Part shown: positions 15,709-22,557 of the stretch, piece after piece
Numbering within the stretch: position 1 is the first letter of the stretch
Layout of the letters: each line of letters opens with the position of its first letter
DNA from: Anaeromassilibacillus sp. An250
Lineage (GTDB): Bacteria; Bacillota; Clostridia; Oscillospirales; Acutalibacteraceae
DNA: 64,000 bases
Reading direction: 5' to 3'
Assembly (NCBI RefSeq): GCF_002159845.1
Contig: NZ_NFJK01000004.1
Coordinates: 62,001-126,000 of the forward strand
Program-made: the position numbers and the translations under genes
Notes under the pieces: generated by a model
The model's input: only the letters and a program-made list of their open reading frames with translations
Database searches by the model: none
What the model was told of the DNA's origin: nothing

Positions 15709-16977
15709 ATGAAACGATCGAAATGCAATAGATTGCTGCACCGGGCAGCCCTCCTATTTACCGTTCTTGTCTTTGCAGCCTCTACATTTGCTGCATCGGC
15801 ATCCGCAACGGAGATCACGCCGGTCCCAGACCCAACGACGCCGGTAGAGTCTACGGCGGACCCGGGTGTGCCAGGGGATTCAACGGTCAACCCCATTATT
15901 CCAAACACGGACCCCAATACGCCGGCCGATCCAACGGTCCCGTCTGGCACCGATCCCAATGCAGAGACGCCTGTGGACCCAAACAACCCAACGACCCCGA
16001 CGGACCCGGGGATTTCCCCGCCGTTTGATCCCAATGCGCCTGTCACTTCGCCGGGAGTGGAGACACCGCCAACGACGGAGCCTCCCACAGACCCGAACGC
16101 GCCGGTAAATCCCGATGGGACGACCCCGTCTGATGGGACGGAGAGCCTGCCGGAAGGAACAGAATCCTCCGATACGGAGGCATCGGAGCCTGTGGAAGAG
16201 GAACCCGTGGAGGAAGAGCCCTATCAACCGCCGGTCAGCCAGAGACCGTCGGTCATCGTTGACACGGACAACGATGAGATCAACGAGAACGCTTCCCGTG
16301 CAGCCGAAGCGACGGATGACCCGGATCTGCTTTCCTCCCAGGATTGGAGCGAGCTGCTCACAAGCGGGGAGGTCAGCCAGTCGCCCGATGCAAAGCCCTT
16401 TGAGAACATCCAGCAGCAGGAAAACCAGAGCGGCTCGAATACAAGCCAAGGATCGTTCTCCTGGATTTTACCGGTGGGAATCCTCTTGATTGTGCTTGGT
16501 TTAGGCGGCATCGCGTTCTTTGTATACGCCCAGTTCTTTGCGCCGCGGAGACGCGCGGCCTTTGATGATACGGGGGAAATCCAGGAATTTACGGACATCA
16601 GCTCCGACAGCAGCGGCGTCCAGCAGCGCGAGGACTATCTGTTTGGAGGGGAATCGGAGCCGGAAGACCTGGCGGAACCCGAGGAAGAGGAGCAGATCCC
16701 CACGGAAGAGCCGCAGGACGAAGCGGTTACGGAAGAGGGAGCGCCCCCGGTGGGTGCGCTGACAGAAGAGGCGCCCATACAAAAGAATGTTGAGATTGCC
16801 GAGCCGGAAGTGCGGTTTATTCCGGATGCAAAGCCGGGGGAGATGCCGCGTGAGGAATCCAAGGATGCGGCGGCCAATCCTTATGGATTTAAAGTCGAGA
16901 TCATGAAGGATCAAAAGGACGAAAACGGGAACTTTGATTGGGACGCTTTCTTTGACAACGGGCCAAACGACAAATAA
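15709..16977 (+). CDS. Exported Pro/Asp-rich membrane-anchored protein
   Basis: 422 residues. A signal peptide ends near ASASA at about residues 30-34. It is followed by about 120 residues of low-complexity D-P-N-x-P and P-T-D-P repeats, a Glu-rich stretch, a linker, one transmembrane helix (about residues 250-275, WILPVGILLIVLGLGGIAFF), then a stop-transfer RRR and an acidic cytoplasmic tail of about 150 residues. The topology is a wall-spanning Pro-rich stalk outside and an acidic tail inside. ATG 15709 was chosen as the start of the signal peptide, with AGGAGAG 13 bases before it. No enzymatic domain is seen; a structural or sensor role is possible but unproven. Confidence 0.75.
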   Translation: MKRSKCNRLLHRAALLFTVLVFAASTFAASASATEITPVPDPTTPVESTADPGVPGDSTVNPIIPNTDPNTPADPTVPSGTDPNAETPVDPNNPTTPTDPGISPPFDPNAPVTSPGVETPPTTEPPTDPNAPVNPDGTTPSDGTESLPEGTESSDTEASEPVEEEPVEEEPYQPPVSQRPSVIVDTDNDEINENASRAAEATDDPDLLSSQDWSELLTSGEVSQSPDAKPFENIQQQENQSGSNTSQGSFSWILPVGILLIVLGLGGIAFFVYAQFFAPRRRAAFDDTGEIQEFTDISSDSSGVQQREDYLFGGESEPEDLAEPEEEEQIPTEEPQDEAVTEEGAPPVGALTEEAPIQKNVEIAEPEVRFIPDAKPGEMPREESKDAAANPYGFKVEIMKDQKDENGNFDWDAFFDNGPNDK

Positions 16978-16982
16978 ACCGG

Positions 16983-17028
16983 AAGGCCGTGGGCTGCAAC
17001 AATGCCCACGGCCTTTTGTGGCTTTTTC
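16983..17028 (+). terminator. Intrinsic terminator
   Basis: Perfect 12-bp stem AAGGCCGTGGGC/GCCCACGGCCTT with a 9-base loop, then TTGTGGCTTTTT. Confidence 0.75.
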
Positions 17029-17093
17029 CCGCAGTTGCCCATCTGGGAAGGGCCCGCCCCCCTTGCAGGAAAAACCAGCGCCGGACGCTTCCC

Positions 17094-17122
17094 TTGCGTG
17101 TTTCCCGCCTATTTGTTATAAT
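17094..17122 (+). promoter_or_regulatory. Promoter of the MATE exporter gene
   Basis: TTGCGT, 17-base spacer, TATAAT. It gives a leader of about 175 bases before the GTG start. The 325-base interval 16978-17302 holds this promoter, the attenuator and no gene. Confidence 0.7.
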
Positions 17123-17157
17123 GGTTTCCAGAATCAAGCCGTTCGGGTAAGCATCTG

Positions 17158-17195
17158 CCGTATTCAAGGCGAAACTTGGATACGGTTTTTCTTTT
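17158..17195 (+). terminator. Leader attenuator before the MATE gene
   Basis: Stem CCGTATTCAAG/CTTGGATACGG (17158-17168 with 17175-17185, one G-T pair), loop GCGAAA, then TTTTTCTTTT. A full intrinsic terminator about 30 bases after the predicted transcription start and over 100 bases before the gene. Conditional read-through (attenuation, riboswitch or protein) is inferred. Confidence 0.65.
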
Positions 17196-17302
17196 GGAGG
17201 CGGCTACTCACCCCAACAGAGCTGGGGGATTTATGACAGGGATGATTCCATTTTGCAGGGTTCCGGGATTCGGAGAATGGGATCTTTAGGAGGGGATGGC
17301 CG

Positions 17303-18649
17303 GTGGTTGAATCAAAAGGGCCAAGCGGATTTAAAAGCATCGCATATGGATTGATTACGTTCAGCTTGCCGCTCATTTTGAGCGGGATCTTGCAGCAGCT
17401 CTATAACTGGGCAGACGCCTTCATCGTGGGAAATGTGGAGGGCGAGCGGGCGTTGGCGGCGGTCGGGGCGACCACCACCGTTATCAACTTTTATCTTATG
17501 GCGATCACCGGGTTTACCCTGGGGCTTTCGATCTTGGTCGGGCAAAGATTCGGAGGGGGCCGTACGGATTCCGTGCCCCAAGTGCTGTCAACATTTTCCG
17601 TGACGCTTGGCGTGTTTTTTGCGATCCTCGCCGCGATGGGGATTTGGTTGACTTCCCCGATTTTGCACCTTCTCCATACCACGCCGGATACGGTGCTGCT
17701 GGCGGAAGCGTATTTGCGGATCATTTTTCTGGGCATTCCCTTTTTGGCGGTTTACAATGTCTATTCCGCTGCGCTCCGTGGAATGGGGGACAGCCGCGCC
17801 CCCTTTCTGGCAGTTCTGATTTCCTCCGTTGTGAATGTAATTTTAGATCTCTATTTTGTCGCCGTTCTGCATTGGGGCGTGTCGGGGGCTGCCATTGCAA
17901 CGGTTGTTTCCCAGGCGGCCATGACGGTGTTCATCATCCTTTACGCCGTCAAAAAGTATCCCGTGCTGCGGTTCCGCCTGCGGCGTGGGATTGTGGACCG
18001 GCAGACCCTGGCCGGTGGGCTGCGCTTTGGCATTCCGCCGATGATCCAGTCCAGCGTCAGTGCTTTTGGAAGCCTGCTGCTGCAAAACTTTATGAATGGC
18101 TTTGGAACGCAAACAGTGGCGGCGATCACAACGGCATACCGGATCGATTCGATCGCACTGCTTCCCATTATCAATTTGGGTTCCGGGATCTCCACGATTG
18201 TCGCCCAGAGCTACGGCGCGGGGGAAGAAAAGAAAACCCGGAAGATTTATATGGTCGGTACGGTGCTGATGGCCGTTGTGTCGGTGTTGATGACGGTGCT
18301 GGTTGTCCCCGTTGGAGGCCCGCTGATCGCGTTGTTCGGCGCCGGGCCAGAAGCGGTGGAAATCGGGCGCGGTTTCTTCCAGCGATTGGCTAGTTTCTAT
18401 GTGGTCTATGGCCTCGCGACCGCGACGCGCGGGTATCTGGAGGGGATCGGCGACGTGGTCTATTCCAGTGTCGCAGGAATCGTATCGTTGGCGTGCCGGA
18501 TTATCGCATCGTATGCCTTTGCAAGCGTTTTTGGAAACAGCATCATCGCCTATGCGGAGGCGTTTTCGTGGGGGATTCTGCTGTTGTTGTATGTTGCCCG
18601 TATGCTCTGGAAGCGGGCCCAAGCGCGCCCGTCGGCCTCCAATGCCTAA
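17303..18649 (+). CDS. MATE-family efflux transporter
   Basis: 448 residues, 12 predicted transmembrane helices in two bundles of six. A cation-coupled antiporter for drugs or metabolites. Family marks include the first helix region LPLILSGILQQLYNWADAFI, typical of the DinF/NorM-like Firmicute subgroup, and the second-bundle repeat FGIPPMIQSSVSAFGSLLLQ. GTG at 17303 is the start, with AGGAGG 9 bases upstream; the ATG at 17296 runs into a stop. It is a single-gene unit with its own promoter, a terminator in the leader and a strong terminator after it, so expression is likely conditional. Confidence 0.92.
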   Translation: MVESKGPSGFKSIAYGLITFSLPLILSGILQQLYNWADAFIVGNVEGERALAAVGATTTVINFYLMAITGFTLGLSILVGQRFGGGRTDSVPQVLSTFSVTLGVFFAILAAMGIWLTSPILHLLHTTPDTVLLAEAYLRIIFLGIPFLAVYNVYSAALRGMGDSRAPFLAVLISSVVNVILDLYFVAVLHWGVSGAAIATVVSQAAMTVFIILYAVKKYPVLRFRLRRGIVDRQTLAGGLRFGIPPMIQSSVSAFGSLLLQNFMNGFGTQTVAAITTAYRIDSIALLPIINLGSGISTIVAQSYGAGEEKKTRKIYMVGTVLMAVVSVLMTVLVVPVGGPLIALFGAGPEAVEIGRGFFQRLASFYVVYGLATATRGYLEGIGDVVYSSVAGIVSLACRIIASYAFASVFGNSIIAYAEAFSWGILLLLYVARMLWKRAQARPSASNA

Positions 18650-18756
18650 CGGATTCGCAGGCGGCAAGGGAAAGCCAGAGGAAGGGGCACGGCTGGCAGA
18701 TGGAAACTACTTCGTCGTTTTGGGAATTCCCGGATAGCGATATTTGAAACGAAACC

Positions 18757-18796
18757 AAAAAACGCATGACAGAATTTGTTCTGTCATGCGTTTTTT
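18757..18796. terminator. Bidirectional terminator
   Basis: Perfect 18-bp stem with a TTTG loop, six A on the left and six T on the right. It serves both the MATE gene (plus) and the gene at 18866 (minus). Confidence 0.9.
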
Positions 18797-18865
18797 GCAG
18801 GGATATGCCTGTGGCGCATCTGCGGAAGAATCCTTTGCAGGCGGGCTGCCCACGGGCGGAGAGAT

Positions 18866-19756
18866 TTATTTGGCGAGCGAAATGCTCACATTCTTGTTGA
18901 ACTTTTGTGCGAACGCCTCCGCCTCGGGGCGGTTTTCCGGCTTGACCGGGACAAAGAAGGATTCCCCAGAGACGCACGGGAAACAGAGGGAGAGCTCGCC
19001 TTGCGCAGAGGATACCACGGACGCCTCCCCGACGGCGCTGCGGAAGAGATAGGCGACGTCGATGGCGTTTTCTGCGATCTTCTCCAAAGCGAGGCCCCGG
19101 CCCATGAGCGCAGCGAGATATTCCGTATCCTCTATGCGCTTCAGGCTCTTTGCGTTGCGCTTCTGCTGCTCCGGCGTGATGTTTTTATCCCAGTAATACG
19201 CCAGGATGGTATCGTCAAAGCGGTAAACGAAATCCAGATAGCTGCACATCTTGAAGGTCTTTTCCTGGAGGGAAACGATGGTATCCGCTTGGTTTTTGCT
19301 GCGCGCTTCGCTCGGCTGTGTAAAGGGGTTCCGCAGAAGAAGCTCGAATACCGGGTAGAAGAGTTCTTCCGTGGCCGCGTTGAAGTGCAGCATGATGGTT
19401 TGCGGCTCGTTGCTTGCCGAATAACCGATCGTCATGCGGTTGTCCAGAAGGCGATGGGAATATAGGGCATAGAAAATGGTATCGGCCTCGATCACCGTGG
19501 GGGCCACGCCGCCCAGGGGCTGCTTTTGAATATAGAGGAGGCGGCGCCCCATCCAGGCGAGCACATACTCCGGCTTTTCCGTGACCCAGTGGTTGGTCTG
19601 CCGGACAAAAATGACCTGCGAGATGGGCATCCCCTGCTCCATCCACTCCGCCACATGCGGGCGGTACGGCGCGGGGAGTTCCTCCAACGTGTTGACGTGG
19701 CGCGGCCAAAATTCCCGCGCACGCGAGGTGTCGATTTTAAAATTTTTCAGAAACAT
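18866..19756 (-). CDS. Unrecognised 296-residue cytoplasmic protein
   Basis: No signal peptide, membrane segment or known motif. Strand-rich N-terminal half (VIFVRQTNHWVTEKPEY, then RRLLYIQKQPLGG) followed by a more helical part. The region about residues 95-140 (YSHRLLDNRMTIGYSAS and TIMLHFNAATEELFYPV) recalls PH-like or sensor domains used by uncharacterised Clostridia proteins, but this is only impression. The start ATG has AAAGGAG upstream. It follows the ComEC-like hydrolase by 12 bases, so it is part of the dusB operon. Confidence 0.75.
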   Translation of the reverse strand: MFLKNFKIDTSRAREFWPRHVNTLEELPAPYRPHVAEWMEQGMPISQVIFVRQTNHWVTEKPEYVLAWMGRRLLYIQKQPLGGVAPTVIEADTIFYALYSHRLLDNRMTIGYSASNEPQTIMLHFNAATEELFYPVFELLLRNPFTQPSEARSKNQADTIVSLQEKTFKMCSYLDFVYRFDDTILAYYWDKNITPEQQKRNAKSLKRIEDTEYLAALMGRGLALEKIAENAIDVAYLFRSAVGEASVVSSAQGELSLCFPCVSGESFFVPVKPENRPEAEAFAQKFNKNVSISLAK

Positions 19757-19768
19757 GGCTGTGCTCCT

Positions 19769-20704
19769 TTACTTGACAAGAGATCCGAGGCCGGTCTGGA
19801 AGGTGACGTCCGTCCCGTCGCACACAGCCAGGATGGTGTCCTGTTCGTCGGTGCGGTAAATTTGGACGCCAGCGTCGTTGAGTTTATCCAGCGTTTCACG
19901 GTGCGGATGGCCGTAGTCGTTGTCCACCCCGCAGGAGATCACCGCGTATGTGGGCTGGACGGCCTGCAAGAACGCCGCGCTGGTGGAGGTGGAACTCCCG
20001 TGGTGGCCGCATTTCAGGACGTCGCTGCGCAGGTCGTAGCCTGCGTGGAGCATTTCCTCCTCGCTGTCCGCCTCCGCGTCGCCGGTGAACAAGAAGCTCT
20101 TCTGCCCACAGGTGAGCTTTGCTACAATGGAATAGCTGTTTAGGTCCGCATAGGAGTCGGCGTTCGGGGCGAGAAATTCCAATTTGATGCCATCGTCGTC
20201 CAGGATGGTCATCCCGCCGCGGCCGGGTGTGATCGAAAGGCCTTTGTCCGCGATCGCTTCCAAAAGGCGCTCGTAGGTGCGCGTGGTGGGCGTTTGGCTG
20301 TCCGCCACCTTTGGCAGGTAGACGTCGCCAATGGGAAATGCGTTGACCACCTCATCCATCCCGCCGATGTGGTCCTCGTGCGGGTGCGTGGCGATCAGGG
20401 TGTCGATCTGCTCCACACCGAGCTGTTCCAGGTATTGGACCAACTTGTCTCCCGTTGCGTTTGTCCCCGCGTCGATCAGGATGTTCTGCCCGTCCGGCGT
20501 GCGGATCAGTTCGCAATCCCCCTGCCCGACGTCGATAAAATAGACCGAGGTGGAGCCTTCCGGGATGACCGCGGCGTCTGTTGCGTTGGACAGGATATCG
20601 TTCCAATGCAGGCGGATGCCGCTGACCGATGCAATGATTAAGATGGCTGCTACCACCAGCCAGGATGAAACACGGCGTACCGTGCGGCTTGGCCGTTTAC
20701 TCAT
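19769..20704 (-). CDS. Exported metallo-beta-lactamase-fold hydrolase (ComEC C-terminal type)
   Basis: 311 residues. N-terminal membrane anchor (about residues 12-32), then a metallo-hydrolase domain with STSVYFIDVGQGDCELI, the zinc motif THPHEDHIGGMD, TGDAE and GHHGSSTSTSAAFL. These are marks of the MBL domain found at the C terminus of the DNA-uptake channel protein ComEC and of stand-alone relatives. No ComEC channel part is present. The start ATG 20704 overlaps the dusB stop by 4 bases (ATGA) and has GGGGAGGG upstream. Members have been proposed to be nucleases or phosphodiesterases acting outside the cell; the substrate here is unknown. Confidence 0.88.
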   Translation of the reverse strand: MSKRPSRTVRRVSSWLVVAAILIIASVSGIRLHWNDILSNATDAAVIPEGSTSVYFIDVGQGDCELIRTPDGQNILIDAGTNATGDKLVQYLEQLGVEQIDTLIATHPHEDHIGGMDEVVNAFPIGDVYLPKVADSQTPTTRTYERLLEAIADKGLSITPGRGGMTILDDDGIKLEFLAPNADSYADLNSYSIVAKLTCGQKSFLFTGDAEADSEEEMLHAGYDLRSDVLKCGHHGSSTSTSAAFLQAVQPTYAVISCGVDNDYGHPHRETLDKLNDAGVQIYRTDEQDTILAVCDGTDVTFQTGLGSLVK

Positions 20705-21693
20705 ACAGATCCCTCCCCATGATTTAGATTGGCTTCTAAAACGCATTTGACCAGCTCTTTCAGGTCTTCGCGGGTCGCCAAGGTGCCCGCGCGCCGGCGG
20801 AATTCCGCCGCGCCGCGCATGCCCTTGAGATACCAGCCGACGTGCTTGCGGGCCTCGCGCATGGCGTGCGCCTCGCCCTTATATTGGCACATCTGCTCGA
20901 TGTGCTTCACCATCACCGTCAGGCGCTCAAAAAGGCCCGGCCCAGGGATGATGCAGCAGGAGTCCGTCAGATATGCGTTGATCTGCTGGAAGATCCAAGG
21001 GTTCCCCAGCGCCCCGCGGCCCACCATCACCAGGTCGCAGCCGGTCTGCTGCAAGAGCTTTGCGGCGTCCTGCGCGCTGGTCACGTCGCCGTTGCCCATG
21101 ACCGGGACTTTCACAGCTTCTTTGACCTGCCGGATGATGTCCCAGTCGGCGGAGGGTTCATACATCTGGTCGCGCGTGCGCCCATGGACCGCGATGGCGT
21201 CCGCGCCCGCTTCCTCGCAGATTTTTGCGACCTCCACGGCATTGACCGAGTTGCGGTCCCAGCCCTTGCGGATTTTCACCGTGACGGGCACGGGGACCGC
21301 CCGTTTGACCGCTGCGACGATCTCCCCGCACAGGGGCGGGTTTTTCATCAGCGCGCTGCCGGAACCGTTCCCGGCGACCTTTGGCACCGGGCATCCCATG
21401 TTGATGTCGATCACGTCCGGATGGTACGCCATGGCCTTTTTTGCAGCCAACGCCAGGACCGCGGGTTCGTCGCCAAAGAGCTGAATGCCCGCGGGCCGCT
21501 CCGCGCCGCCCAGCTCCATGAGGCGGCCGGTGTTTTTGTCGTTGTATTGCAGGCCCTTGGAGCTGACCATTTCGCTTACCACATAGGACGCGCCAAAGCG
21601 TGTGCAGAGCTCGCGGAAGGCACGGTCGGTGACGCCGGCCATGGGGGCCAGCACGGCGCGCCCTTCCAATTCCAAATTCCCAATCTTTACCAT
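20701..21693 (-). CDS. dusB: tRNA-dihydrouridine synthase (DusB type)
   Basis: 330 residues. FMN enzyme that reduces uridine to dihydrouridine in the tRNA D-loop. The N-terminal TIM barrel starts APMAGVTDRAFR; DINMGCPVPKV and the catalytic-cysteine block follow, then the FMN phosphate site NGDV (about residue 190) and VMVGRGALGNPW. The start ATG 21693 was chosen because the protein then begins directly with the barrel and GGAG lies upstream; a 56-residue in-frame extension lacks homology. It is the first gene of an operon with the MBL hydrolase and an unknown gene. Confidence 0.93.
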   Translation of the reverse strand: MVKIGNLELEGRAVLAPMAGVTDRAFRELCTRFGASYVVSEMVSSKGLQYNDKNTGRLMELGGAERPAGIQLFGDEPAVLALAAKKAMAYHPDVIDINMGCPVPKVAGNGSGSALMKNPPLCGEIVAAVKRAVPVPVTVKIRKGWDRNSVNAVEVAKICEEAGADAIAVHGRTRDQMYEPSADWDIIRQVKEAVKVPVMGNGDVTSAQDAAKLLQQTGCDLVMVGRGALGNPWIFQQINAYLTDSCCIIPGPGLFERLTVMVKHIEQMCQYKGEAHAMREARKHVGWYLKGMRGAAEFRRRAGTLATREDLKELVKCVLEANLNHGEGSV

Positions 21694-21867
21694 TCGAATA
21701 CTCCGTATTTCTTTAATATTGTTGGAAAGCCGGTTCCCGGGGAGGGTTCCCCGCCCGTATCGGGCGAAAAACCGGCTGCCTGTTCTTTTCGCAAATACCC
21801 ATTGCAAACGCGGAATATAAGAAGTCAGAGGGATTCTCTGAAAGATAGTGGCAAATGACACTTTTTA

Positions 21868-21895
21868 TTATATTCCAAAACGTTGGCTTGTCAAT
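21868..21895 (-). promoter_or_regulatory. Promoter of the dusB operon
   Basis: Minus direction: TTGACA, 16-base spacer, TATAAT. It gives a leader of about 170 bases before the ATG. Confidence 0.75.
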
Positions 21896-21901
21896 AGATA
21901 G

Positions 21902-21930
21902 TTGCTTTTGCCACGATTTTTCGCTATAAT
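21902..21930 (+). promoter_or_regulatory. Promoter of the marR gene
   Basis: TTGCTT, 17-base spacer, TATAAT, set back to back with the dusB promoter. Confidence 0.75.
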
Positions 21931-21962
21931 CGAAACACAACAAACGAAAAAAGGTGAAGGAC

Positions 21963-22385
21963 ATGCGATTGCCAGATCGAAATATTGCCGCCTTGTTGAT
22001 GATTTACCGCAAAATCAACGCCTGGCGAAGCGAACACGCTGCGCCACTGGGTCTTTCCTCCTCGCAGGTTACCATTATCATTGAGACCTGCAAAAATAGC
22101 GGCATTTCCCAGACCGAGCTTGTGAAACGGCTTTCCCACGAAAAAAGCGTCGTGGCAAAAGCCATTGCAAAGCTGATTGCAGCCGGATATATCACCAGGG
22201 AGCAGAATCCCAAGGACAAGCGGGCGTTTAACCTGTTCCCAACGGAAAAGGCCCAGGAGGTCTACCCCATGTTGGTCGGACAGGGGGACCAGTGTATGGA
22301 ACGGCTGACCGCAGGATTGACGCCGGAGGAAAAGGAGGAGCTGGGCGTCCTGCTGGAAAAAATGGTGGAGAACACACAGCTTTAA
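21963..22385 (+). CDS. MarR-family transcriptional regulator
   Basis: 140 residues, normal length. A winged helix-turn-helix is centred on SQTELVKRLSHEKSVVAKAI (about residues 45-65), with the wing ITREQNPKDKRAFNLFPT, typical of MarR repressors of drug or stress genes. The start ATG 21963 has AAGGTGAAGG directly upstream. No obvious target gene is adjacent; polA follows on the same strand from its own promoter. Divergent from dusB, whose promoter lies within 40 bases. Confidence 0.9.
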   Translation: MRLPDRNIAALLMIYRKINAWRSEHAAPLGLSSSQVTIIIETCKNSGISQTELVKRLSHEKSVVAKAIAKLIAAGYITREQNPKDKRAFNLFPTEKAQEVYPMLVGQGDQCMERLTAGLTPEEKEELGVLLEKMVENTQL

Positions 22386-22495
22386 GGCGTTCGGAAAACC
22401 AAAGAGGGCGGGCCCCACGGCCGCCGGTTTCTCCCTTTTGCGGTGTGGTTGCCCCAGCAGGCGGAAATAATAAAGGATAGATGCTATTATAGCAC

Positions 22496-22524
22496 TTAAA
22501 ATTCCCTTCGGAAAGTGATATAAT
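22496..22524 (+). promoter_or_regulatory. Promoter of polA
   Basis: TTAAAA, 17-base spacer, TATAAT. The -10 box is consensus and the -35 weak. Confidence 0.55.
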
Positions 22525-22557
22525 AAAACAATTGACTGATAAGACGGGAGAGACATC

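Noticed and set aside
17158-17195. Terminator assigned to an upstream small gene
   Set aside because: No gene with start and ribosome binding site lies between the promoter at 17094-17122 and this terminator; a leader attenuator fits better.
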